A stretch of 53,098 bases of DNA from Archaeoglobus_B sp964471215. Its GTDB lineage: Archaea > Halobacteriota > Archaeoglobi > Archaeoglobales > Archaeoglobaceae. Every line of letters begins with the position of its first letter. Within the stretch, counting starts at the first letter, position 1. The notes beneath the pieces were generated by a model that was given only the letters and a program-made list of their open reading frames with translations, did not search any database and had not been told where the DNA came from. Where the stretch lies: NCBI GenBank assembly GCA_964471215.1, contig CAYYFC010000003.1:1-53098 (forward strand), read 5' to 3'. A program made the position numbers and the translations under genes. This document shows positions 34,485 to 43,188 of the stretch, one piece after another.

Positions 34485-37400
34485 TTATCGTTCCGCACAT
34501 GAACCCGATTTTTCCCTTATCCTCCTCAGAACCATTTCGTGAAGCCTTTTAAGTATTTTCCTCCTGTCCTCCATCAACACGACATCCTCCTCTCCAACGA
34601 GGTATATGTTCAGGGAGAACGGACTAGGACTCGGTACCTCAACAACCTCGACCTTTATCTCGTCACCGATTCTACTCAGGTAATCCATAGCGTTCTCTAT
34701 ATCCATGAAATCCTCCACTATCTCCCTGTAAGTCTCCCTTATAACGGGAAAATTCGGGAAGTACCTCTTAAGGAGTTTCAATATGTTATCTGCGCTTATC
34801 TGCTGTTTCCAGACACTCTTCTCCCTTCCCAGATAGTTTCTAAGTATCATGAAGCTTCTAACAGCTACATGCCTGAACCTCCTCCTTAAAAGCTCTGTCT
34901 TATCGATCGATCTTATTAGATCCTCTCTGAAACCTTTCAGATTGAATAGAGATAATATCTCATCCCTTTTCAATCTCACTGGTAGCCTTAACATAAAACC
35001 GTTATCCGTTATGGATATCTTGACACTGCAGTTCTTAGCAGATCCTATTCTGTATGCAAAAACCCTGGAAATTGCATCGTTTGCCCTTCTGCCAACAAGC
35101 GTGTGGAAGACGTAACAGAATCCTAATCCATCTCTGAACTCCTCAACAACGAGTCTCTTATCCGTTGGTATTTTGCTGAAGAGCTTCTGCTCAAGGAAGT
35201 ACTTGAATATTGCAAAAGCAGTCCTCTCATCAATCCCGAACTCCTCCATCAAGAATCCTATTATACCTGAAGATTCCTTCTCTTCTCTCAAAACCCTTTC
35301 GATCATTTCGTCCAGTATTCCCCTAAATCTCTGAATTCTAAGAGCCAGATCATAACTGAGAGGGAGTTGCTCGGAAAACCAGCTTGGAACAGTTGGCTTC
35401 TCACCCTCCACCTCCTCCACGATTATACTCATACCCCTAGAGTAAAGAAATCTGAAAGTCCTACCTGCTAGGACGAATACATCCCCCGTTATCAGCCTCT
35501 CGGCAAATTCCTCCTCAACCTTTCCTATGAACCTGCCGTCCTTTGTTATAACGTTTATCAAAACCTCATCTGGAATCGTTCCGACGTTCAGGTAATAAAT
35601 CGGTCTTAAAAGCTTTGTTCTCTTTCCGAATTCCATCCTCTCCTCATCAAACCATATCTTTCCGTACACCTTTTCCTTTTCGAGCTTTGAGTACTTCCCC
35701 GAGAGATATCTCAGTACATCTATGAAATCCTCCCTTGTAAGATCCCTGTAGGGATATGCCCTTCTTATGAGATTCAACGCCTCATCAACCTTCCACTTCT
35801 TCTCTATCGCCATTCCAACTACATGCTGACAGAGAACATCCAGAGGCTTCTTCGGTATGTGTATTCTATCCAGTCTCCTTTCCATCGCCTCCTTTGCAAG
35901 AACAACGCATTCCACGAGATCGTCCTGATCTAGCACGACTATTCTTCCGACGCTTGTTTCGTGAAGTCTGTGACCGCTCCTACCTACCCTCTGAAGCGCC
36001 CTGTTTATGCTCTTCGGAGATCCGAGAAGTATTACGAGATCAATGTACCCTATATCAATCCCAAGTTCGAGTGACGTTGAGCTGTTCTTCGAAATAAAAC
36101 CGTTTACCACGTAGTTCTGTGTTTCCGAATCTATTATGCCGTAAGCCTTTCCTATGTATATCCTTTCAATTCTCCTTACCCTGTCAAATAGTACATCGCC
36201 TTCTGCCAGCCTTAAAAGACCCCTTATTTCATCCGAGACATCGGACATGCCCTTTTTTCTTGCTTCTTTTAAATAAAATCTCAATAATTTTATCATTCCC
36301 TTTCTACAGATTCTTCCATTATTCACTTTCAGTCCCTTCGAACTCATCCCATCTATTCCAAGCTTAATTCTTATCTCGTTAAGCTTTTCAGTTACATCCG
36401 GTATGACATCTGAATTTGAACTAAGAGAGCGGGTCTTGCAGTTCAATTTCACAGTCTTCAAAAACTCCTTAACGTATTCATCCAGTACATGAACTACGTA
36501 TTTACCAGATATTTCCTCGATCGATGAAACTATACCGAAGTACAGAAGGATATCTCTTATAACTTCCGCGTACTCCCTGCAAGATATCTGAAATCCCGTT
36601 AGAATCCTTTTCCCTTCATGTTTAAGGAATCCCATTTTTCTAAAGCATCCGATCAGGAAATTTGCCTTTAAGTCCAACGACAGGGAATACAGGAGCCTTA
36701 GGACTTTACGCTTATCACCTATCAAATCCCAAAATAACCTCAGAAAATCCCTTTCGTCATTTTCCATCAATTCATGTACCGAAAAATCGCTTTTCCAAAC
36801 ATCTTCCAGTACGCAACCCAGTTTATAGGCAACATGAGCTCTGAACTCGCCCAGTGAATATGACTCATTATTTATATAAATTCTTTCAATAAATTCTGAT
36901 TTTATCTTCTCTCCAACAGCATCCAATAAAACCTTTAATTTTCTCCATTCCATCCTTCCTCTGCTGACAATTGCCTTCAGGATGTCTTGACTTTTTAACA
37001 TTGGATGTTTCGATATCCTGTCAAAATTCCTCTTAACCTTCCTTATCAGCCTTTGAACAAACTTCCTCCTCAACTTCAGACAGATGCCATCTGCCATAAA
37101 CTCTTCAATCCCCATTCTTACATTATCGCTTCTTATCCTTCTCAAAACACCAACGTAATCACCTTCTTTTAGCTCACAGGCTCTTATCCATTTAATTTTT
37201 CCTTTTTCAATCGTTAAAAATCTGTGATCATCGGTCACACCGATTCTGAAACCAAGATCGGTTTCTATGAGATATCCTCTCCCGTTGTAATCCACCGTTT
37301 GGGGTCTTTCAAATCTTACAAGCCTCGATCTGAAATCACTTATACCCAGGATTTTACTTCCCGAGATCTCCGATATTATCTCAAGTCCCCTGTCGGTTAT

Positions 37401-38441
37401 AACCCTTGAATCAGGCAGTACGCAGACAACAGCCTTAAGTCTTCCAGCCTTTAAATCCTCCTCGACTTCCAGTCTTAGCTCCCTTGAAAGGGATGAGTGA
37501 TGGGCCTTGATGGGATAATCCTTTAATATCTTTTTAAGATGATAGACAACCCTTTCAGTCGCACTCCTCGTATTTGTAAATATCAGAGCCGTTTTCGAAG
37601 ATCTAACAAGCTCTGCAAGTAGATTATAGAGTCTAGAGCTTATCTCATCAGCTCTGATGTTAAAGAAATCGTCTATAGGAGATAAAACCCTTATATCCAT
37701 GTTTTTTTCAAACGTAACATCGGCTACTATGCAATCCCTTTCCACACCGTCTCTATATCCGACCAAGAATCTTGCAACCTCGTCCAGAGGATGTATTGTT
37801 GCAGAAAGACCTATTCTAACCATTTTTCCATTTTGAATGTTTTCAAGTCTTTCTATTGAAAGTGAAAGATGAGATCCTCTCTTATTTTCCGCAACTGCGT
37901 GTATCTCATCGACTATGAGGTACTTAACATTCCTAAGATAATTCGAAAACCTCGGGCTTGAAAGGATTATTGCGAGCGTTTCGGGGGTTGTTATGAGTAT
38001 ATGCGGAGGTTTTCTCAGCTGTTTCTGCCTTTCATCCGCCCTTGTATCTCCAGTCCTCACAGCTATCCTTATCTCCTGGAGTTTTACCCCCTTCCTCTCA
38101 GCCAGTTTGTATATCTCGTTAAGGGGTTCCTCGAGATTCCTCCTTATATCGTTGTTGAGAGCCCTTAAAGGGGAGACGTAGACAGCATATACCCTGTCCT
38201 CGAGTTTTCCCTTTTCGGCTAGATCTATAAGCATGCTTATTACAGGTAAAAATCCTGCCAAAGTCTTTCCACTTCCAGTAGGAGATGTAATCAGAACGTT
38301 ATTACCCTTTACGGCCTCCACTATCGAATACCTTTGAGGAGGAGTGAAAGTTCCGTACTTCTTCATGAACCATTCCCTGACGAGCGGATGCAGAACTTCG
38401 AATATTTCCTCGTCGCTGTAAGCCCTTCCCCTTCTAATCAT
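34485..38441 (-). CDS. Lhr-type superfamily 2 helicase interrupted by an intein
   Basis: 1318 residues as translated; 871 after splicing, the usual size for archaeal Lhr. Helicase motifs run in order: TSPTGSGKT (I, residues 52-60), SPLRALNND (Ia), ILITTPE, VDEIH (II), GLSAT (III), FTNTRS (IV), then STSLELGID (V) and QRVGRSGHR (VI), followed by the winged-helix and long Lhr C-terminal domains. An intein (340-786) lies inside motif V, between KAVV and SSTSLELG. Lhr proteins unwind RNA/DNA hybrids and forks and are linked to repair. It overlaps aroD by 4 nt. Confidence 0.88.
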   Translation of the reverse strand: MIRRGRAYSDEEIFEVLHPLVREWFMKKYGTFTPPQRYSIVEAVKGNNVLITSPTGSGKTLAGFLPVISMLIDLAEKGKLEDRVYAVYVSPLRALNNDIRRNLEEPLNEIYKLAERKGVKLQEIRIAVRTGDTRADERQKQLRKPPHILITTPETLAIILSSPRFSNYLRNVKYLIVDEIHAVAENKRGSHLSLSIERLENIQNGKMVRIGLSATIHPLDEVARFLVGYRDGVERDCIVADVTFEKNMDIRVLSPIDDFFNIRADEISSRLYNLLAELVRSSKTALIFTNTRSATERVVYHLKKILKDYPIKAHHSSLSRELRLEVEEDLKAGRLKAVVCVLPDSRVITDRGLEIISEISGSKILGISDFRSRLVRFERPQTVDYNGRGYLIETDLGFRIGVTDDHRFLTIEKGKIKWIRACELKEGDYVGVLRRIRSDNVRMGIEEFMADGICLKLRRKFVQRLIRKVKRNFDRISKHPMLKSQDILKAIVSRGRMEWRKLKVLLDAVGEKIKSEFIERIYINNESYSLGEFRAHVAYKLGCVLEDVWKSDFSVHELMENDERDFLRLFWDLIGDKRKVLRLLYSLSLDLKANFLIGCFRKMGFLKHEGKRILTGFQISCREYAEVIRDILLYFGIVSSIEEISGKYVVHVLDEYVKEFLKTVKLNCKTRSLSSNSDVIPDVTEKLNEIRIKLGIDGMSSKGLKVNNGRICRKGMIKLLRFYLKEARKKGMSDVSDEIRGLLRLAEGDVLFDRVRRIERIYIGKAYGIIDSETQNYVVNGFISKNSSTSLELGIDIGYIDLVILLGSPKSINRALQRVGRSGHRLHETSVGRIVVLDQDDLVECVVLAKEAMERRLDRIHIPKKPLDVLCQHVVGMAIEKKWKVDEALNLIRRAYPYRDLTREDFIDVLRYLSGKYSKLEKEKVYGKIWFDEERMEFGKRTKLLRPIYYLNVGTIPDEVLINVITKDGRFIGKVEEEFAERLITGDVFVLAGRTFRFLYSRGMSIIVEEVEGEKPTVPSWFSEQLPLSYDLALRIQRFRGILDEMIERVLREEKESSGIIGFLMEEFGIDERTAFAIFKYFLEQKLFSKIPTDKRLVVEEFRDGLGFCYVFHTLVGRRANDAISRVFAYRIGSAKNCSVKISITDNGFMLRLPVRLKRDEILSLFNLKGFREDLIRSIDKTELLRRRFRHVAVRSFMILRNYLGREKSVWKQQISADNILKLLKRYFPNFPVIRETYREIVEDFMDIENAMDYLSRIGDEIKVEVVEVPSPSPFSLNIYLVGEEDVVLMEDRRKILKRLHEMVLRRIREKSGSCAER
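36084..37424 (-). mobile_element. Intein in the Lhr-type helicase (motif V), with degenerate homing endonuclease
   Basis: 447 residues from Cys340 to Asn786, with Ser787 as the +1 residue. Block A is CVLPDSRVITDRG, block B is IGVTDDHRFLT (Thr and His present), block F/G is YGIIDSETQNYVVNGFISKN. The penultimate residue is Lys, not the usual His. Between blocks lies a LAGLIDADG-like region (FLIGCFRKMGF, later EVIRDILLYFGIVSSI) whose catalytic acids are not visible, so the endonuclease is probably inactive. Splicing still seems possible because Cys1, the B-block His and the terminal Asn are kept. Confidence 0.85.
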
Positions 38442-39043
38442 CTCAATATACCTAATATCTTTCTGACTTTATTAACTTCTAACTGTCCAGGTGCAATTGA
38501 TTTATCTAGGGAACAATATATAAACGGTGAACCAAGAAACAGAGAAAGTATTCTAGTATACGCGAATTCATCGCCCATTAGAAATGCTATTAGATTATCG
38601 TATTCGCACAGAAGTCTAACAATCTTTAACACATCTGTCTTATCCCTTCCCATTGTCGCTATCTTGAATATATCACCTCTTCTTGACTCAACAAGATCCT
38701 TTAGGAATTCATAGCAAGGAGTCTCCTTTAAATTATGATAGGATTCTATTACGCCACATTTCATAAGCTCAAAGTATTCATCTGGGACATCGCATTCCAG
38801 ATCAACGTATTTGGCATAACTGGAGTACCTTGCAATGGCATCGAGCCTTCTGATCTCGTCTCCTTTAAACATTCCTCCCTCTCTCTCCCTTCTTACAGTT
38901 ACGATTACAGGCTTTTTTATCCCTATAAGCTTTCTCTCGTCTGGAAATTTCGGGAATAAATCCAGTCTTAGCTCTATGAGATCAGAGACATCAAGCGCCC
39001 TGAATACTTCCGCAAAGTTGGAAACCGTAACGACTACCTTCAC
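38438..39043 (-). CDS. aroD: 3-dehydroquinate dehydratase, type I
   Basis: Third step of the shikimate pathway. 201 residues with IELRLD at the barrel start, the catalytic His103 in SYHN and Schiff-base Lys127 in IFKIATMG, and a C-terminal SIAPGQLEV. It overlaps the helicase start by 4 nt; this pairing looks like operon packing. No other shikimate gene is in the window. Confidence 0.9.
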   Translation of the reverse strand: MKVVVTVSNFAEVFRALDVSDLIELRLDLFPKFPDERKLIGIKKPVIVTVRREREGGMFKGDEIRRLDAIARYSSYAKYVDLECDVPDEYFELMKCGVIESYHNLKETPCYEFLKDLVESRRGDIFKIATMGRDKTDVLKIVRLLCEYDNLIAFLMGDEFAYTRILSLFLGSPFIYCSLDKSIAPGQLEVNKVRKILGILR

Positions 39044-39112
39044 AGATTAAGATCTGCATGGAATTAAAAATATTTACCAAAACTGTTTTCTAACAGTGCG
39101 ACTAATTGCATC

Positions 39113-39256
39113 ATGCTTTATCAGTGCAAGAGATGCGGATACATTTACGATGAAAGAGAGGGTTGCCCGTGGTTCGGCATACCTCCCAAGCCTTTTAAAG
39201 AACTGAAGAAATTCAGATGTCCTATATGCGGTTGTTCCGATTTCGTCAAACTTTAA
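39113..39256 (+). CDS. Minimal rubredoxin with extra cysteines
   Basis: 47 residues, too small for most gene callers. CKRCGYIYDERE near the start and CPICGC near the end are the two rubredoxin knuckles that hold one iron; GIPPKPFKEL is the conserved middle. The usual length is 50-54, so the middle is shortened. Extra cysteines are present at 18 and 41. It should carry single electrons in the cytoplasm, perhaps to oxygen-detoxifying enzymes. A TATA-like sequence lies around 39068-39078. It overlaps rpiA convergently by 11 nt. Confidence 0.75.
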   Translation: MLYQCKRCGYIYDEREGCPWFGIPPKPFKELKKFRCPICGCSDFVKL

Positions 39257-39920
39257 GCACTCTTATGCCGTCCTTAAAACCCAGAAGAACAGTATCCACA
39301 AGACTTCTGCAGAATATACCGTTTTCGATTATTCCGGGTATTTCCCTTAATTTAGATTCAAGGAATTCGGGATCCGCTATCGTGCCGAAATCGCAGTCTG
39401 CTATGAAGTTACCGTTATCAGATATTACCGGACCTACCTTACCGCTCCCCGTTCTAATCCTAATCTCCCCTTTCAATTCCTCAACCTTCCTCTTAACGAA
39501 TCCGTAAGCAAATGGTATTACTTCGACCGGTACCGGCATGTTTAAATTTTTAACGAATTTACTGCTATCTGCAATTATTATCAGCCTCTTTGATGCTGAT
39601 GCAACTATTTTTTCCCTTGTCAAAGCACCTCCGCCTCCCTTTATACAGTTTAGTTTTTCATCTATCTGATCGGCACCGTCTATGCACAGATCTAGTTCTG
39701 GATATTCAAATAGATCTACTACCCTCACACCTGCCTCAAGGGCTATCAGATGTGATTGATAGGATGAAGGAACTCCCAGGACTTCGATCTCTTCGGATCT
39801 AATCCTTTTTCCTAGCTCTTTTAAAAATATTTCGACAGTGCTTCCACTTCCTATTCCTATCAGCATACCGTCCCTAACGTACTTAACAGCCTCTCTAGCA
39901 ACGTTTAATTTTTCAATCAT
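39246..39920 (-). CDS. rpiA: Ribose-5-phosphate isomerase A
   Basis: Interconverts ribose 5-phosphate and ribulose 5-phosphate. The protein shows LIGIGSGSTVEIFL, the DLCIDGADQID loop and KGGGGALTREKIVA near the active site. The start is the ATG at 39920 (MIEKLNVAREA), 24 nt inside a longer frame, and overlaps surE by 8 nt. Last gene of the long minus-strand run; its product supplies PRPP synthetase. Confidence 0.9.
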   Translation of the reverse strand: MIEKLNVAREAVKYVRDGMLIGIGSGSTVEIFLKELGKRIRSEEIEVLGVPSSYQSHLIALEAGVRVVDLFEYPELDLCIDGADQIDEKLNCIKGGGGALTREKIVASASKRLIIIADSSKFVKNLNMPVPVEVIPFAYGFVKRKVEELKGEIRIRTGSGKVGPVISDNGNFIADCDFGTIADPEFLESKLREIPGIIENGIFCRSLVDTVLLGFKDGIRVLKV

Positions 39921-40692
39921 AAAACCACCTCTTGATAAATTCAAAGTCCAGATCAGCCGTCAGATCTATTGTTATCGGCGTTATCGATATCTTACCGCTT
40001 CTGAGTGCATGTATGTCTGTTCCCTCCTCAGAATTCTCAACTTCCACGCCGTATATCCAGTAGTACTCCCTGCCCCTGGGATCGAACCTCCTCTTAACCC
40101 TAGTCCTGTAAAGCCTTCTGGCAAGCCTTGTTATAACGAACTCCTCGTCCTTTGCATTCGAAGGTACGTTTATGTTTAAGACGTCAACACCCTTAGGCAT
40201 ACCCTTTTTCAGAACTATTCTTGCGATCTTTTTCAGAACCCTTTTTGCCAGGCTGAAATCAAAAGGCTTGAAAAAGAACTCGAACTTTTCATAATCGGGT
40301 AACTGCATAGATATCGCTATAGCCGGACTTCCCTGAGTTGCACCCTCAAGAGCTGCGCATACAGTTCCTGAAGTTGTTACCGCTTCTGTAGAAAGGTTTT
40401 CTCCGAGATTTATTCCAGATACTATGAGATCTGGTATATCACGTATTATTTCGTGTATTCCAATTATAACTGCATCTGTAGGTGTACCGTCTATTGTGTA
40501 TACCTCCATACCTTCCATGCTTACCCTTGAAAGTCTTATGGGAGTCATTATGGATATGCTTCTGCCAACACCGCTTTTCTGAACCATCGGAACAACAACG
40601 TAAACTTCGCCTAGGTCCTTGAGAGCCTCGTATCCTGCCTTGAGTCCAGCTGAATAAAGTCCGTCGTCGTTCGTCAGCAGTATCTTCTTCAT
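39913..40692 (-). CDS. surE: 5'-nucleotidase SurE
   Basis: Removes phosphate from nucleoside monophosphates, with roles in stress. 259 residues starting MKKILLTNDDG, the metal-binding NDDG and VSGINLGEN motifs and SGTVCAALEGA all present. It overlaps the small upstream gene's stop by 4 nt. Confidence 0.92.
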   Translation of the reverse strand: MKKILLTNDDGLYSAGLKAGYEALKDLGEVYVVVPMVQKSGVGRSISIMTPIRLSRVSMEGMEVYTIDGTPTDAVIIGIHEIIRDIPDLIVSGINLGENLSTEAVTTSGTVCAALEGATQGSPAIAISMQLPDYEKFEFFFKPFDFSLAKRVLKKIARIVLKKGMPKGVDVLNINVPSNAKDEEFVITRLARRLYRTRVKRRFDPRGREYYWIYGVEVENSEEGTDIHALRSGKISITPITIDLTADLDFEFIKRWFYD

Positions 40693-40874
40693 GTTATTTC
40701 AATCTTTTTTAATTCCCTTTTGCTTTCAGATTCCTCAAGCTTCTTCAACCTTCTATCTATAAGGCTTCTTATGGCCAGCAGTATTTCCTTATATGCATTT
40801 ATCATATGAGACCTGAATTCTTCGGGAACTAATTCATCTGGAGTCGGTATTTTAATCCTTATCTCTCTAGCCAT
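40689..40874 (-). CDS. Small conserved archaeal protein, unknown
   Basis: 61 residues from the ATG at 40874 (MAREIRIKIPTPDELV), preceded by GGTGGTGG as a ribosome-binding site; a GTG at 40883 is possible. The rest is helical and basic (EILLAIRSLIDRRLKKLEES). Its overlap with surE and the close packing support a real gene. No function known. Confidence 0.6.
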   Translation of the reverse strand: MAREIRIKIPTPDELVPEEFRSHMINAYKEILLAIRSLIDRRLKKLEESESKRELKKIEIT

Positions 40875-40904
40875 TTCCACCACCTATAAGAACTCTTCAT
40901 TGGA

Positions 40905-41237
40905 CTATATATCTATTTTCATCAGTGGATATCTCAACTCCTCATCCCATTTCAGGTATGCCTTAACGACGCTATCTCCGACACTCACCTCGACCTCTGC
41001 ATAGAGCATATCGGGTGTCAGCGATGTGTATTCGAATTTGGATATCTTCTCCCTCAGCCTATCCCTATCTATCCTAACCCTTACATCCGTTACGTAAGGC
41101 TGAAGTCTCACACAGCTTTCCATCGCCCTTTCCACAATATCCACGTTTTCGAATCCGACGGGGATGCCCATGAACTGATGGAACAGTGCTCCAAGCTTTA
41201 TACCCGCCTCGAAGCACGCCCTTTCAATTCTCTTCAT
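40905..41237 (-). CDS. mptD: Archaeal dihydroneopterin aldolase MptD (DUF372)
   Basis: About 110 residues. KRIERACFEAGIKLGALFHQFMGIPV is the archaeal MptD signature, an enzyme cleaving 7,8-dihydroneopterin in methanopterin synthesis, which fits an Archaeoglobales cell. The ATG at 41237 follows the pssA stop by 2 nt and is preferred; an in-frame ATG at 41270 would lie inside pssA. The long upstream extension of the frame is antisense-like sequence within pssA and not part of the gene. Confidence 0.75.
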   Translation of the reverse strand: MKRIERACFEAGIKLGALFHQFMGIPVGFENVDIVERAMESCVRLQPYVTDVRVRIDRDRLREKISKFEYTSLTPDMLYAEVEVSVGDSVVKAYLKWDEELRYPLMKIDI

Positions 41238-41239
41238 GA

Positions 41240-41860
41240 TCAAATATTTATCTTCAGCTTTAAAAAACATGCAATGGGGCTTATAAGGTACAGTATAAGG
41301 AGTATCATCAAGGCTATAACCGCGAAATTGTGGAAGAAGCTTAGTATTATTACAATTCCGACAACTGATAAAATCTTCCTGTTCCTGACCTTTTTGTACT
41401 CTATATCGCTTATCATGAGTATCGATAGAGCCAGTACGAATAATTGTATAAACGGTACGTTGAGTATTATCAGGCATGATAAAAAAAGGGCGGATGCAGT
41501 TGTCGGCAGGCCAAGGAAGTCCTCTCTTTTGAGAACGTTAAACCTTGCAAGCCTGAGTATACTCGTTAAAAAAAACAGAATGCCAAACAAAGTGAGATCG
41601 AGTCTTATGAGTATCAGGGCAGGCAGGGCACCAAACGAAATGAGATCTGCCAAGGAATCGAGATCTCTTCCCATATCGCTCCTGCTTATCCTGTTAGCTA
41701 TGAATCCGTCAATACCGTCCATTAGAGCCGAAAAGAAAACGAATTTAAATACAAAATAGCTAAAACCGTTGAGTATCAGATAACATATTCCGAAGAAACC
41801 CGAGATGGCGTTTAATATTGTGAAAATGTCTGCAAGGCTAAGTTCTCTGAATATCCTCAT
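41240..41860 (-). CDS. pssA: CDP-alcohol phosphatidyltransferase, archaetidylserine synthase type
   Basis: 206 residues, about six membrane helices, with DGIDGFIANR...GRDLDSLAD forming the CDP-alcohol catalytic motif. One spacing differs from the usual DGxxARx8G pattern, as in some archaeal PssA. It should make archaetidylserine from CDP-archaeol and serine. It overlaps asd by 23 nt and sits between asd and mptD. Its product is the substrate of the next enzyme up the operon. Confidence 0.83.
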   Translation of the reverse strand: MRIFRELSLADIFTILNAISGFFGICYLILNGFSYFVFKFVFFSALMDGIDGFIANRISRSDMGRDLDSLADLISFGALPALILIRLDLTLFGILFFLTSILRLARFNVLKREDFLGLPTTASALFLSCLIILNVPFIQLFVLALSILMISDIEYKKVRNRKILSVVGIVIILSFFHNFAVIALMILLILYLISPIACFLKLKINI

Positions 41861-42422
41861 ACTTCAAAGCAACTGTCTCTCCAGCTTTAACCTTTTCCCC
41901 TACCCTTCTGACGAAAAGATAACCTCTCGGTATTTCGAGTACAACCCTCGATCCGAACGTTATCATGCCTATTCTCTCCCCCTTCTTAACGAAATCACCT
42001 TCTTTAACGTAGCAAACTATTCTTCTTGCAATAAACCCTGCCATCTGGACAATCTTGAAAGTTCCATCCCTGTTCTCTATATATATCTCGTTTCTCTCAA
42101 CGCCCTCCTTTCTAATGAACGCGGGAACTTTTAAGCCCCTTTTGTACACTATCCTCTTGACAACACCGTTAACGGGTGCCCTGTTGACATGGCAGTCGAA
42201 TATCCTCATGAATATCTCCATCCTGTTTCCATCTATATAATCTATCTTTCCGTCAGCGGGCGAAACAACACCGCTCTGAATTACCCTCTCGGGATCCCTA
42301 AAGAACAGAAGGGTAAGTATTATCATAGGTATGAATATTAATAATAGATATTTAAATATGAAAGATATTGGGAGAATCAGGAGTTCCATCAGTATTATCT
42401 TAATCCCTCTTCCCTCTATCAT
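41838..42422 (-). CDS. asd: Archaetidylserine decarboxylase (PSD family)
   Basis: Decarboxylates archaetidylserine to archaetidylethanolamine. An N-terminal membrane stretch (LLILPISFIFKYLLLIF) precedes the PSD core, which has SPADGKI, CHVNRAP and MITFGSRV; cleavage at Gly-Ser would produce the pyruvoyl group. Start at the ATG 42422 (MIEGRGIKII), overlapping artA by 23 nt; an in-frame ATG at 42446 exists. Confidence 0.85.
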   Translation of the reverse strand: MIEGRGIKIILMELLILPISFIFKYLLLIFIPMIILTLLFFRDPERVIQSGVVSPADGKIDYIDGNRMEIFMRIFDCHVNRAPVNGVVKRIVYKRGLKVPAFIRKEGVERNEIYIENRDGTFKIVQMAGFIARRIVCYVKEGDFVKKGERIGMITFGSRVVLEIPRGYLFVRRVGEKVKAGETVALKYEDIQRT

Positions 42423-43164
42423 ATCCCAACACCCCCGATATCTCATCCTTTAGGTTGTATATTAGGTTTTCAAGCTCGGGCAATATCCTGAACACAGCTA
42501 GGGTTATGAGTATCAAAGCCGCCAATGCCAAGGTCTTTGATATAACATGATGCGCTATATAAAAACTATTTTGTCCAAACCAGGAAAATCCGTATGATAC
42601 TATTACGAAGACGTTTCTGAATAGGTTGAGCACGTATATCGTTGGAACCGATATCAAAAAGGCCTTTAACTTCCTGTCAACTCCCGCCCTTATTCCGAGA
42701 GTTGCTCCAGCAAAAAGAGACATGCTCTCTATTCCCGTACAGGCTAGGATTATCTCAATTACCCTTCCGTTTAGAATTATGAGGTTTTTGCTTATCTTTT
42801 TGAGGGGATATCCCAGTGCATTACCTATAAGAACTGTGTTGTCGACAACTGTCTCTATTAACCTGTACTTCAGGAAATCGTTTAGAGAAAAGGGAAAGTA
42901 AAATAGTATTGCCAGAAGGGAAAATGAACTCGTCTGAACAAGGACATCTAACCTCCTGCACTTCAAAACCGTGAATCCTACGAGTACGAAGAATGCGGAT
43001 GCGGCGGAAAAAACAGCTGTGTTGAAGTAATCCCTTATGGATAGGAAGTAAGGAATTCTCGATAGAAATTCGATTGATAGAAATAACCATGCCAAGAAAC
43101 CCGTAAATCTCTTTCTCGATGCTATAAAAATCAGCATTAGGAATGCTGAGATCACTACGAACAT
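42400..43164 (-). CDS. artA: Archaeosortase A
   Basis: A membrane cysteine transpeptidase that removes PGF-CTERM tails and links the protein to a lipid. 254 residues, about eight hydrophobic segments. The expected active-site residues are visible: Cys142 in LACTGIESMS, Arg183 in NLFRNVFVI and His206 in AHHVISK. In haloarchaea ArtA works with PssA and PssD, and both equivalents lie immediately downstream here. A candidate substrate ending in PGF is at 49962-51371. Confidence 0.9.
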   Translation of the reverse strand: MFVVISAFLMLIFIASRKRFTGFLAWLFLSIEFLSRIPYFLSIRDYFNTAVFSAASAFFVLVGFTVLKCRRLDVLVQTSSFSLLAILFYFPFSLNDFLKYRLIETVVDNTVLIGNALGYPLKKISKNLIILNGRVIEIILACTGIESMSLFAGATLGIRAGVDRKLKAFLISVPTIYVLNLFRNVFVIVSYGFSWFGQNSFYIAHHVISKTLALAALILITLAVFRILPELENLIYNLKDEISGVLGYDRGKRD

Positions 43165-43188
43165 AGACGTCTGACCGACATTCGATAC

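Noticed and set aside
40905..41477. 190-residue version of MptD.
   Set aside because: The first 80 residues lie within pssA in another frame and do not match the family; the start at 41237 does.
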